From Phellopilus nigrolimitatus (taxonomy: Eukaryota > Basidiomycota > Agaricomycetes > Hymenochaetales > Hymenochaetaceae), in contig JAJOHG010000370.1 in NCBI GenBank assembly GCA_021029095.1, positions 1 through 25,194 of the forward strand: a DNA stretch of 25,194 nucleotides, read 5' to 3'. The notes under the pieces are model-generated. The model was not told where the DNA came from. It ran no database searches and saw only the letters and a list, made by a program, of their open reading frames with translations. Positions 1 through 9,016 of this stretch are shown here, one piece after another. Numbering within the stretch: position 1 is the stretch's first letter; the number at the start of each line of letters is the position of its first letter. A program made the position numbers and the translations under genes.

Positions 1-2
1 AC

Positions 3-986
3 CGCGGCACTCAGTTCGAAGCGCGCTTTATGAAAGAGTTATACCGGCTACTTGGGATTGAAGGGAATCCGTCGACGGCTTATCACCCCCAGACTGATGG
101 ACAAACAGAACGTATAAATCAGGAGATCGAACAATATCTCCGGATCTTTATCAACTACCATCAGACAGACTGGGCGGAATGGCTCGCTATGGCAGAATTC
201 GCGTACAATGACAAAGAACAAAGTTCTACAGGCTCATCGCCATTCTTTGTCAATCATGGGAGGCACCCTTTCAAAGGGACTAACCCCAGACGCGAGCCCC
301 TGAACGAGTCGGCTGGACAATTTGTTGATCGGATGAAGCGGATTAGGGAGGAGACGGCATCGGCACTACAGAAAGCGGCAGAAACCATGAAGCGGTTTTA
401 TGATCGAACTAAGGGTGAATCTATTGAATACGCCCCAGGAAGCAAAGTCCTACTGGAAGCATCGAATATCAAAACAGATCGCCCTATGAAAAAGTTCGAC
501 GACAAACGCTACGGCCCTTTCGAGGTAGAAAAGAAGATTGGGAAATCGGCATACAAACTTAAGCTTCCAAGGACATGGAAGAAAATACATCCAGTCTTCA
601 ACGAAGTATTATTGTCACCCTACAAAGACCCGAGATACCCATCACAGCAACAGCCGCCGCCACCCCCCCCTGTTCTCAGTGACGAAGGAGAAGAGTACGA
701 GGTTGAAAAGATTGTAGATGCGAAGAAAGTCCGAGGGAAACTCAAATTCCTAGTTCATTGGAAAGGTTACCCGGTGTCTGAGCGTACGTGGCAAGCCACT
801 GAAGACCTGGAAAACTCCCAAGAACTGATCGAAGAGTTCTACAAGGAAAACCCCGGTGCGCCAAGAGGTATTAGTGCACTTGACTTCGCTTCCATACGCT
901 TTACCACAATCATCGACGACAACATCCCCGTCTATATCCCACGTCACCTCCGGCAAAAACCACATCGCCTCACGTCTATCCCTTAA
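3..986 (+). mobile_element. Ty3/gypsy chromovirus polyprotein, 3' end (integrase C-terminus plus chromodomain), partial
   Basis: The frame is already open at base 3, so the start of the polyprotein lies outside the window. The first visible residues read RGTQFEARF, the typical D-R-G-T-x-F stretch of the integrase core, followed by NPSTAYHPQTDGQTER, a hallmark of Ty3/gypsy integrases. A GPY/F module follows (YGPFEVEKKIG up to HPVFNEVLLSPYK). After a Pro-rich linker comes a chromodomain (YEVEKIVDAK, FLVHWKGYP, TWQATEDL), then a tail ending at TAA 984-986. In chromoviruses the chromodomain is thought to steer integration toward modified histones. The frame has no internal stop over 327 codons, so this copy is either young or still intact at its 3' end. 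Whether the upstream gag, protease and reverse transcriptase are intact cannot be seen here. Confidence 0.95.
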
Positions 987-1017
987 AAAAATCCATGTCG
1001 AACGAGGACGTTCGCCC

Positions 1018-1031
1018 TAAAGAGGGGGTAA
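1018..1031 (+). other. Polypurine tract of the chromovirus
   Basis: A purine run containing AAAGAGGGGG lies directly 5' of the TGTCA that opens the LTR. This is the position and composition expected of the primer for plus-strand DNA synthesis in LTR retrotransposons. Confidence 0.7.
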
Positions 1032-1406
1032 TGTCATGAACGATCATTTTCATTTTCTTATTTCCTTACAAATCACGGCCACTTTAGATAATACGGACAA
1101 TAGCGGACATTAGATAAGCTTATGTCATAGGGCTAGACCATGACATCATAGTGACATCACTGACGATGACATCACCTATGACATCATTAACCCCGCCCGC
1201 TCCACTAGAGTAGCCATATTAGGTAGTGTACTGCTTGGTCTGTGCGCACTAAGTTTGGGTATATAAGTAGACTAGATATCTGTACTTAGACCCCAGTTTC
1301 GACCTAGTCAATACTCCTGGCTAGTGTGCGTTGCAATACATCTCCCTTACCTCTCTGATTGTTGTATGACGTGGCGTGAACAGTTGGTTCTAGTCAGTCG
1401 CTGACA
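1032..1406 (+). repeat. 3' long terminal repeat of the chromovirus
   Basis: The element begins TGTCA just after the polypurine tract and ends TGACA at 1402-1406. These are matching 5-bp terminal inverted repeats and give a length of 375 bp. Inside are a TATA-like box (TATATAAG, 1260-1267) and four copies of TGACATCA (1141, 1152, 1167, 1179) in the presumed U3 region. The 5' LTR and the left target-site duplication are outside the window, so the right boundary rests on the TG...CA ends only. The duplication on this side would be ACAAC (1407-1411) if it is 5 bp long. Confidence 0.75.
1141..1186 (+). promoter_or_regulatory. Four TGACATCA motifs in the LTR U3 region
   Basis: TGACATCA occurs at 1141-1148, 1152-1159, 1167-1174 and 1179-1186. 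The motif differs by one base from the ATF/CREB palindrome TGACGTCA, to which fungal bZIP factors bind. The starts are 11, 15 and 12 bp apart, and the cluster sits about 75-120 bp upstream of the LTR TATA-like box. A bZIP enhancer for the retrotransposon is the likely reading, but it is an inference. Confidence 0.45.
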
Positions 1407-2373
1407 ACAACAGCGACGTCCACGGCCTCAACAACACGGCAAAACCGTCCGGTAAGTACAAAAAAACTCTTTATCTACTTGTAATGATGCTCTAACACCT
1501 TTTCTGGACCGTTTTGTGCAGTCAGGACCGCGGCAGAGCCCACCAGCAACTTGTGTGGGCACGGCACGCACGGTCTCCCTCCCGCACGGCCTCCTTCCTC
1601 TCCCTTTCGCCCCGTCTCAACCTCGCGTGGCCGACGTGCCTCGTGCGCAAGCGCGGCACGTTCCGCACGTCCGTCATCTCCTTCAAATCCAGTAGATGAC
1701 ATCCACGCTGCCTCATCATACTGAGGACACGCGGATGAAGCTTCTACTTGCGCGCCGATGGCGCTGGATGCACGCGCTAACGCGCTTTGCTTTTTTTCTT
1801 CTCGTTCGCATATGGAGGGCGCTCTTTGTTTCAATGTGTGTCCCCATTCTTTTTTCCGCCTCGTCCTTTGTGCGCACGACGGCGCCGCGCAGGCAGGCCG
1901 CGTACTTGGTACCAGAGCAACGCTCCAGGCCGCCTGCGACTCCAAAGCGCGCAGGCTCTCCATCGTCAAACGCACAAGAGATCAGGCGCGTCAAGCTTAC
2001 TGTGCCAGAACAGAATCAGGGCGTCGTCCCTGTTGACCCAGACAACGCGCCCGGAAAGCGCTCAGAGCTCGAGCCAGTCCCGTCCGGTGACATCGCGAAT
2101 CTGCCGACAGAACCGACAGCCGATGCGGCGCCAGAAACTGGTGGCAGCGCAAAGGTCAGGTTACAGGGTGAGGGTGACGAGGATGGCGGAGACGTGTCTA
2201 TGGGCGAGGGTGGCGACGACGATGCGGACTCGGGCGACGACAATGATGATGAGGATCCCGCACAATTAGAGGCATGTGCCGCGGCGAGCGCCTGTTCTCC
2301 GTCGTCTCCGCGTTCACCGCATCCAGGCTCCCCGGGCTCGTCCTCGCGCATGGCCACTGTGCCGAGCTGTTGA
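1407..2373 (+). pseudogene. Hypothetical or degraded reading frame next to the LTR
   Basis: I do not recognise this. Starting 46 bp after the LTR there is a well-formed intron-like segment (1453 GTAAGT to CAG 1521). The frame on its 3' side is a Ser/Pro/Arg-rich stretch open to a stop near 1724. A second plus-strand frame, open from 1696 to TGA 2371-2373, reads best after about 1870. It has a polar Pro-rich part (PRRQAAYLVPEQ, VPVDPDNAPGKR), then an acidic run (GEGGDDDADSGDDNDDEDP), then a Ser/Pro tail. The hydrophobic N-terminal part of that frame (about 1740-1870) looks non-coding. The two parts could be exons of one gene, but I see no single convincing model. Opposite-strand frames are also long because of GC richness. 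A gene broken by the retrotransposon, or an LTR-driven chimeric transcript, are both possible. Confidence 0.3.
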
Positions 2374-2839
2374 AAAGGAGTCGCATCATCGCTGCCGCTT
2401 GGTTGGGTCGAGCGAAGCTCCGCGCCAGCGCCGGAAGCAGTTTCGGCAGCGGAGGCTTGAGCTCCGTGAACGGCGGCCGCTTTAGCAGCCATGCAGACCT
2501 CTGCGCGCGCGCACGTATGGCCAGCACGTCGCGGTGCGTGTGGTGTCGCTCGTCCTGCGCACGGACTGCTTTGCCTTCCCCCCATTCGTTTTACAATGTA
2601 ATTTATTTTTTCTTGTACTTATAATGGATTGCAATATATACATGATCTGCAGGAAACAAAAAAAGCACGATGCTGTAGATAACGAGTGCAACAGCGGGCG
2701 ACGGCGCGTAGTGAGCGGGCGATGATGTTGCGATGTAGTCCGTATTTAAGCAGCCCGTATTTTTCCAGCATATATTAAAACTACTCTAAAATACACGTAT
2801 AGTACAAAAAGAACGAAGGGAAACGGCGGAGAATTGAAT

Positions 2840-2884
2840 GAGATAGTCGTGCTCGTCGTGCCGCACGACGAGCACGACTATCTC
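2840..2884. repeat. Perfect 22-bp inverted repeat with 1-nt centre
   Basis: Bases 2840-2861 are the exact reverse complement of 2863-2884, leaving a single central C at 2862. The left arm begins GAGATAGTCG and the right arm ends CGACTATCTC. The arms are a perfect match, which is unlikely by chance and points to a recent duplication-inversion or a selected structure. It does not lie in a recognised gene. Confidence 0.85.
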
Positions 2885-2940
2885 GGTGTCGCGAGCGGCG
2901 GAGGAAGCCGGCGGCGAGCGGTGTTGATGGCGACAAGTCG

Positions 2941-2977
2941 CGTGGATCACCGGCGCGGGCAGCGCCGGCGATCCGCG
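2941..2977. repeat. Imperfect inverted repeat, 16-bp arms
   Basis: The core arms are GATCACCGGCGC (2945-2956) and GCGCCGGCGATC (2962-2973), which pair with one mismatch across a 5-nt spacer. Pairing extends outward through 2941 and 2977 with one G-T wobble. It follows the perfect palindrome at 2840-2884 by 56 bp. Confidence 0.6.
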
Positions 2978-3096
2978 CGTGGTGACGCGGCCGTCGGCGA
3001 TGGCGAGTAGCCGGTCTCCGCCGGGCCCCTCAGGCAATGTCAGCAGTACCTTAGTTCCCGAGAATTAATGGGAGTATTATTCGCAGTATGGTGAGA

Positions 3097-3154
3097 TAGG
3101 TGCAAAAGCACCTAACTAGAGGCGTGTGTCCATGTGACACACGTCTCTAGTTAG
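3097..3154. repeat. Two overlapping hairpin-forming repeats
   Basis: TAGGTGC (3097-3103) and GCACCTA (3108-3114) form a 7-bp stem with an AAAA loop. Overlapping this, a 19-bp arm at 3112-3130 (CTAACTAGAGGCGTGTGTC) pairs with 3136-3154 with a single mismatch that would be G-U in RNA, around a 5-nt loop. Because the stems share 3112-3114, the two structures are partly exclusive. The function is unknown; a remnant of a small inverted-repeat element is possible. Confidence 0.7.
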
Positions 3155-3326
3155 ATAGGCTGGGGGTAGGGTCACAGGTGGGACGATGAGCCAGGGCTGC
3201 GACGAACGACCCCGTCCTACCCGACTCTTTCATCACCGCTATCCTCCATCTCCCGGACTTCTCGGTCTTAAGTACCCGCGAACGTCTCAGCAAGCTGGCT
3301 GACAATCACTCGAATTTCTATGCATC

Positions 3327-5100
3327 ATGACGCAACTTTCAGCGCCGTCGTCGTCGTCCACGTCGACCATGAAATCCCGTAGTTTCAGCGCATCGAATCC
3401 GTCCCGCTCACCTTTAGTCCCCCTTTCGCCATCCAAGTCACAGAGCGTGCGCGCACACCTCGCGGAGCTTCTCCCTCTCCCGCGCCATGCTCTCTTTGCT
3501 GTGCGCCTCACCATACACCAGCTTTGGAATGTCCCGCTCGTCGCCGGAGAATTCAGCGTCAAGTGGAAATTCCAACATGTACAGAAGACACGGGCTAGTG
3601 GCGGGAGCTCGAATACGTCGAGCACGGTTCTCGCAAAGGCAAACGGGTACGGAATTGGCCGTTCGGCATCGCTGAATGGCAAGGGAAAGGGAAAGGAGAG
3701 GGAGATAAGCGCCCGGGACAACGATCCCGACCATGAGTCGCTTGTCATGCCGTCAGGCGCATCTATGCTATCAATTCCATCGACTTCTGAATCGTCCTCC
3801 TCGTCGTCGCCATCACCGCGGACGGTTTCCATAGACTTGCCGGCGAACGGAAACGGGGGCGGAGTTAGCAATGCGGCCGGAGACGGCTCAGTACTCTCGC
3901 AGGATGCGCGCGGGCGCACATCATATATTCCGCTGCGCGAGCACAATGTTAAGTGGGGGCAGGTTGTGAACGTTGCGGTGCAGATGGGTGTGCAGCGAGA
4001 CACAATGGATTTGCAGCCGTCCGAGCTGAAGCTCGTCGTGGAACAGGTACGCACATGTTATTCACTTGATTCGGCAGACTCGACTTATGGACAATATATT
4101 AATTTGCACCTAGCTATCTGTTCCAGGTGACCCATACGCACCGCAGAATCCGCAGCTGGGAGCCGTCTATTTGAATCTCGCCGAATACGTGGGCGAAGGC
4201 CCCGTGACGCGACGGTACCTCTTACGACAGAGCAAGACGAATGCGACGCTCCAGCTCACGCTTGAGCTCACCCACATCGGCGGCGAGACGGCGTACAAGG
4301 CGCCGCCATTGCAGAAGGGCGAGGTCATGGCCGGCATCGCGGCGCTCCTTGAGAAGAGCCCGTACGGTAGCCTCCCGGCGTACGACCGCACAGCCACGCC
4401 GCCGTTACTCCGGGGCCACCGCCGCGCGACGGACAACGGCTCGCGCTCTCACGCGTCGCGCGCACAACCTGCGCTCCCGGAGCTCGGCGCGGGCGGCCTG
4501 CGTACGACAGACAACATCATCGAGGCGATCTTCAACCCCGTGCCGACGACCTCCGCCGCGCCGTCGCCGTTCACGTACTACGTCCCGCCCAAGCCGAGGC
4601 CGAAGCCGCACCCCCCGGCGTCGCTCGTGATGACGATGGCGTCGTCGGACGCGGGGCAGGGGAGCGACGACGGCCTGTCCAGCGCGGTCAGCGGCGACGC
4701 AAGCGCCGCGAGCTTCTCGCTGTCGGAGGGCCGCCCGCCGTCGATCGCGCCATCTGCGCTGAGCGAGCGTTCGCAGGCGACCACGGCGTCGCGCTCGAGC
4801 GCGGGCGCGAGCGAGCAGCCTCGCCAGAAGTGGTGGCAGAAGCTCGGCGGCGGCGCGAGCCGCAATCACTCACAGCCGCCACACCCACATGCGCACGCGC
4901 AGACATCATCCTCAGAGTTTGCACCGCAGTCGCTGCCGAAAAACCTGGCCTCGACGCGCTCCTCGCCTGGTGTACAGCGCGGGTTGGAGGAGCTGAACCT
5001 CAGTACGGACAACCGCTCGGCGCCGCAGATAATCGTGCGGAGCCCGACGACGAAGGCGCATTCGAGCAGCTCGTCTGGGAGCTGGAGCTACCGCTCTTAA
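3327..5100 (+). CDS. NT-C2 (EEIG1/EHBP1 N-terminal) domain protein
   Basis: Two exons, 3327-4046 and 4114-5100, give 568 residues. The conserved core is a C2 domain of the NT type, as in EEIG1 and EHBP1, which bind membranes and link them to Rab or actin pathways. The first strands span about residues 41-87 (VRLTIHQLWNVPL). They are interrupted by a Ser-rich insert at 88-197. The domain then resumes (HNVKWGQVVNV, LNLAEYVGEGPVTRRYLL, SKTNATLQLTLEL) to about 300. The rest is disordered, rich in Ser, Pro and Ala. I chose the acceptor CACCTAG at 4113 over CCAG at 4126 and CGCAG at 4146. It keeps phase 0 and retains LSVPGDPYAP, which fits family spacing before the conserved LG-x-VYLNL strand. The intron is 67 nt. 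The ATG is the first in the frame. The precise role in fungi is not known to me. Confidence 0.85.
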
Positions 5101-5751
5101 TTCGTTCGTGACGCGTTGTCTGCACACGTATACCTTCCGTTCGTTTCTTTGGTCCTCTTAAAGGTTATTTTATCCCTCCGTGTTCTCCTATTCGTTTTCA
5201 CCGTGTTCGTCTTCATCTCCTTCCCCTTACCTCGTTTCAAGTTATCCGCTATTCTATCTTCGTTTACTAACGACCTGTCACGTTATCAACCGAAGCCCAT
5301 TCACTCACTCACTGACTGTCTCGAATCCAGATATACACCATCTCGCGCTACCTCTGTTTTGCCGCACATATTATATTAGCTTAGTCGACCGCTCGCGTCC
5401 TGTTTTGCCGCCCCTGTAGAGTATCCTATGGACCCGTATAATCGTTACTTGATTTACTTTGTGAAGTTGTCGGAGGAAAAGAACGCCGTGCTCTCCGAGA
5501 CAATGTAAGACCTGGTTTCCATACGAAGGAAATGCCTGGCGCGGTCTCAGATGCTCAGCCAGCACACGATAGGCATGAGGATGATTAAGACGTTCGTTCG
5601 AGATATTACAAGGAAAGATCAAAAAATGCGAGGGCGCTAGATGTCGAGCAAATTCAGTCGGTAATAAAGATGCGTAACATGTCAACACGCACCTGAAGCG
5701 AGAAACTCGAAGGTCGGAGAGGACAATACACAACGGAAGCTCTTCATTCCG
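5101..5751. other. Convergent spacer, no gene seen
   Basis: This lies between the stop codons of the NT-C2 gene (+) and the bL28m gene (-). It is AT- and pyrimidine-rich on the plus strand just after 5100, as expected of a 3' untranslated region. No frame with coding character is seen. Confidence 0.6.
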
Positions 5752-6468
5752 TCACGAAGACTTCGTTGCACCAGCCTTGGCGTTCGTCTTCCGGGGCAAC
5801 ACGCTCTCTTTTCCTTTCGCCGGAGCCCTCGTCCTCCTCCGCGCCTCGCCCGCTTCCTGCCCTGCCTCCTTCCGTTCGAGCTTCAGCATGCGCACCGCAG
5901 GCCCTCCCCTCGCGGCCTTCACCACGGGCCCCGCCCCAAGCTGGTACCGTATATTGGAGCCGGAGCTCTGCTCCGCCTTCACGCCCTCCCGGGCGGCTCG
6001 TTCCAGCGGGGCACGCTCCGCATCGAGTGCAGCCTGATTCGCCTGGGCATCCTGCTTGTCGCGCAGCATAATGCGAATGCGCATCCCTTCTTGCCCGAGC
6101 AGCTCGTGCCGTGTGTTGAGGATGTATTGGTCGAGCCCGCCGAGCTGAACGAAAGGAAACGCAGGAAAAAAAATCGTAAAAATCGTAAGACAGAATCCCG
6201 TGAATTTCGAAAATACAGCAAGCCAAAAACATACCTTCTTAATCGTCTTGAGCGCCTTCGTGGAGACTTTCAGCCTGAAACCCCTTTCAAGGATGTCCGA
6301 CTTGAGTCCCTTGTTCTGAATGTTCGGCAGCCATGTGCGGCGGGTCTTGTGCTTGGAGAACGGGACGTTATTCCCGAACTGTATGAGCTTGCCGTGGAAG
6401 AGTCCATTCTGTGACCGCTTGAACGGTACAGAGGCTGCCTGAGCAAGCCACGGGACGGTTGGGAGCAT
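5752..6468 (-). CDS. Mitochondrial large-subunit ribosomal protein bL28m
   Basis: Two exons, 6468-6235 and 6144-5752, give 208 residues; the intron is 90 nt (GTATGT...TTCAG). The intron length is a multiple of three and it contains no stop, so it could be misread as coding. The removed stretch would be a hydrophobic FTIFTIFFPAFPF insert with no place in the family. The protein shows the bL28 signature: GLFHGKLIQFGNNVPFSKHK, then TRRTWLPN, then LKVSTKALKTIKK joined over the splice to LGGLDQYIL. bL28 binds the large-subunit rRNA; the length and Arg/Lys-rich C-terminal extension suit the mitochondrial form (yeast Mrpl24 family). N-terminal residues 1-25 could act as a presequence. The start lies 166 bp from the start of the divergent gene at 6635, so the two probably share a promoter. 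Confidence 0.92.
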   Translation of the reverse strand: MLPTVPWLAQAASVPFKRSQNGLFHGKLIQFGNNVPFSKHKTRRTWLPNIQNKGLKSDILERGFRLKVSTKALKTIKKVCFWLAVFSKFTGFCLTIFTIFFPAFPFVQLGGLDQYILNTRHELLGQEGMRIRIMLRDKQDAQANQAALDAERAPLERAAREGVKAEQSSGSNIRYQLGAGPVVKAARGGPAVRMLKLERKEAGQEAGEARRRTRAPAKGKESVLPRKTNAKAGATKSS

Positions 6469-6634
6469 GGCAGGCTCTTATAGTTCTCTGAAATTGCTTG
6501 TAAAAATCCAGGATAACGGTTTGTCACGAGAAGTCACAAATATAGTCACACATACGCCAATCCACGAAACAGAAAGTTACAAAGGACTCATTCAGTCAAT
6601 TTGTGCTCTAGTTAACTACTATTCTGAATCTTCT
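6469..6634. promoter_or_regulatory. Short divergent promoter between bL28m and the unknown gene
   Basis: Only 166 bp separate the two start codons on opposite strands. No clear TATA box is seen in either direction. The spacing suggests a shared nucleosome-free promoter and joint expression. Confidence 0.5.
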
Positions 6635-7910
6635 ATGAGGGAACCTCTTCGTCTGTCGAGACTACCAAAAGCGCGCGCTCTGCGATCCATAAATGTCAGC
6701 TAGTTTATGCACTGTGTAACCAAGCGCTCTCACTGACACTTCCCGCGTGTACCCAGTTCAAGCGAAATACCCCTGGCAATTTCTTGCGCCTGTCTGTTCC
6801 TGCACTCGGGAAGGCTCATGATGCAGTCGTTGACCCATCCCATCCCTGGGGACGGATTCCACCCAAGGTTTACGCGGGCCAATTGCCGTACTTCAATTCA
6901 CCCGCGCTGACTGTGCGCGTCTTTCCGAAGGCACTTCTTACGAAGCCAGAATTTCCGCACCCTGACCCGCCATTCCGCTCGACATGGAGAAAAGGTGCTG
7001 GAGGAGATGGAGAGAGCGGGGAGGAATTTGGCGAGGGAACCAGGGTTGACATGTCGCTGATGCATAGCATCTCGAAGAAGCTACATAAATCCGCCATGGT
7101 GCGCGCAAAGATAAAGAACAGACTAAAGACGGCACTCGCGCTGCTCTTCACGCACAATGCAGAGGTAGAGAACCTCCCTGGCGAGGGTGCGAGGCTGGTG
7201 TGCGGCGAACAGGCGCGGAATAGGGGACGATGGGTCATGAAAGGTATACATGTCCAACTCTTTCAATGATAGAGGCGCTGAACGCAGACCCAGACTGGAC
7301 TTACGTGTTCATACCGACTCTGGAGGTATATCGCATGCCGTACGATAAACTTGTCCCTCTTTTAAGGAGGGCACTCGAGTACACGAGTGAGAAGGGTCGT
7401 ATTGTCGAAGAAAAATGGAAGAACACGAGAGCAAGCAATCCTACTGTCCGGGGAATGTATAAGGCGCAAGCGGTGGACAAGTTTTTTGCGTCCGGAGGGT
7501 CCTCCAAGTTCAAGGACAGAGCCAGATTCGAGAGGAACACTTCCGAAAGAAACGCTTCTGAAACTGTCAAGAAGAGGTTTGGCGCGGAGAGAGAGGATCT
7601 GACAAAGACGTCATATGGACTCGAAACAAATTCACCGCTCCCTATTACCTCTCATACAAACGTTGCCAAAAAATCACTCGACGACCTTCTACTCGATGAC
7701 GATGCACCTGAAACTAATATTCCCGCTTCATCGCATCCCCAGACCCCAATCTGGGCACGTCCGGACTTTAATCCGGCGCTGTACAAGTCTCCATCTGGCC
7801 TTCCGTTTGAGGATATCGCATACCCGGAAGAGGCGAAACTCGCGTCAAAAAAAGTGCTTTTTCGCTCGACGCCGATCCTCCGGCCTATAAATTCTGGGCG
7901 TAAGAAGTAA
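6635..7910 (+). CDS. Unrecognised protein, possible mitochondrial targeting
   Basis: Three exons, 6635-6694, 6757-7243 and 7294-7910, give 387 residues. Exon 1 codes only 20 residues (MREPLRLSRLPKARALRSIN), Arg-rich with one acidic residue, which looks like a mitochondrial presequence. Intron 1 (62 nt) has a CTGAC branch-like site 20 nt before its CAG. Intron 2 is 50 nt; the nearer AG at 7272 also keeps frame but would leave a 29-nt intron, too short. I do not recognise the family. Visible features are PWGRIPPKVYAGQLPYFNSP near the N-terminus and a basic helix-like stretch around MVRAKIKNRLKTALALL. They are followed by DWTYVFIPTLEVYRMPYDKL, and finally a low-complexity tail with an acidic LDDLLLDDD. 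The constrained look of the middle suggests a conserved fungal protein. The divergent pairing with bL28m weakly supports a mitochondrial translation role. Confidence 0.75.
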
Positions 7911-8412
7911 ATGATTTCGTCATAAGTCTATCAATCTTTTTCGTGAGTTGATTAAATTGTAGGCATGATTGTCGTGTCTGACGCTCATTCTTGTGTTCAA
8001 GCGTGAGCATCATACACTAAAATAATGCATGTAACTTGTACTGTCTTATTTATCCTTGATGAGGGGACGTATCTCATTTATTGCAACATGTCTTCGCACT
8101 CAGACATGTAGTCTCGTTCCTATCACTGTTACTAGTACTTATGTACAACTCCGGTGCTTATGCTGAAGTGACAGAGCGCTCATACATTGCTTATTGCGCT
8201 GATCTATTGCACTGGCAACACGTTCCAATGATTTTTGGGCATTTCACGTTGACAGACGGTAAGTGCTATGAGGACATCGGCAAATACCACTTCATAATAT
8301 TTTATACACGATGTTACACGGTCGCGGATTCACTTGTTGACTGCTATTTGGCCTGCGCGTGCCTAAAATTTCGTAACCGATCGCGACGCGTCTTTCGTCT
8401 TGTACTAGATCG
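7911..8412. other. Spacer between the unknown gene and RPC11, no gene seen
   Basis: AT-rich at first, which would be the 3' end of the upstream gene, then a mixed region holding the RPC11 promoter. An open frame across 8081-8512 exists on the plus strand, but its composition is non-coding and it overlaps RPC11 exon 1 in the wrong frame. Confidence 0.55.
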
Positions 8413-9016
8413 ATGCTGTTCTGCCCGACGTGTGCCAACCTGCTGGTCATTTCGGCGGAGACAGGGTTCAACAAATGGGCGTGCAACACCTGTGCCTATG
8501 AGTTTCCCATAACCAAGCAGGTAAGTATGGAAAGCTTCCTACTTGCGATTTAAACCTTCTCGTAATTAGATTAATCTCTTTTCTTCTTAGATGACATCGC
8601 GAGAGCGACTAGAACGCAAAGCTGTTGATGACGTTCTGGGTGGTGAGGCGACATGGAGGGACGCTGACTCCACGAGTAGTACGTCTTTACTATCACAACT
8701 GAGGGATCAATATTAAAATATATGCTGACTCTTTAATCTTACCTGCTTGCAGTCGCCTGTCCAAAGTGTGACAACGAACGCGCTTACTTCTACCAGCTGC
8801 AGATTCGTTCTGCTGACGAGCCCATGACGACGTGTAAGCATGTGCTTCAGCATTTTATTCAATTTTTATTTTCTCTCGTTCTAATTTATCGACGCTATTG
8901 CTTGCAACGACACTAGTCTATCGGTATGCGCGACCTGCTGCTTTCACTGATTTAGCTCGATCTGACTCATAGCCTACAGCTGTACAAAGTGCACGCATCA
9001 GTGGAGAGACGGCTGA
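8413..9016 (+). CDS. RPC11: DNA-directed RNA polymerase III subunit RPC11 (C11)
   Basis: Five exons, 8413-8520, 8591-8678, 8753-8833, 8917-8923 and 8980-9016, give 106 residues, close to the usual 108-110. The N-terminal zinc ribbon has C4-P-T-C7 and C24-N-T-C27. The C-terminal TFIIS-like ribbon has C68-P-K-C71 and C96-T-K-C99, with the acidic hairpin QIRSADEP (D87, E88). In the known subunit this hairpin drives cleavage of backtracked RNA by Pol III, which matters for termination and proofreading. The fourth exon is only 7 nt and carries the last two bases of F93, all of Y94 and two bases of R95. Without it the conserved TTFYRC is lost and the frame breaks. All introns are GT-AG (70, 74, 83 and 56 nt). 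It acts in the nucleus in tRNA and 5S rRNA synthesis. Confidence 0.95.

Larger units (their letters stand above)
2374..3326. other. Intergenic region with palindromes, no gene seen
   Basis: No convincing coding frame is seen. The part up to about 2560 is GC-rich and may be decayed coding DNA. About 2580-2820 is AT-rich. 2830-3010 is GC-rich and contains two inverted repeats, and a further pair lies at 3097-3154. The last ~150 bp would contain the promoter and 5' leader of the NT-C2 gene that starts at 3327. Confidence 0.5.

Noticed and set aside
1696..2373. A confident secreted or membrane protein because of the hydrophobic N-terminus
   Set aside because: The hydrophobic part is followed by no clear domain, comes from a T-rich stretch that looks non-coding, and the better-looking coding portion begins later.
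4241..5111. Arg- and Ala-rich frames overlapping exon 2 of the NT-C2 gene on both strands
   Set aside because: They are shadows of a GC-rich exon; the NT-C2 frame carries the conserved residues.
5979..6221. Separate minus-strand gene coding FLRFFFLRFLSF
   Set aside because: It overlaps the bL28m intron and exon 2 in another frame and has no coding features.
7244..7272. 29-nt intron in the unknown gene
   Set aside because: It is below the usual minimum for fungal introns; the acceptor at 7293 gives a 50-nt intron with the same frame.
8081..8512. Plus-strand frame of 143 codons before RPC11
   Set aside because: It overlaps RPC11 exon 1 out of frame and shows no domain or splice support; its composition is non-coding.
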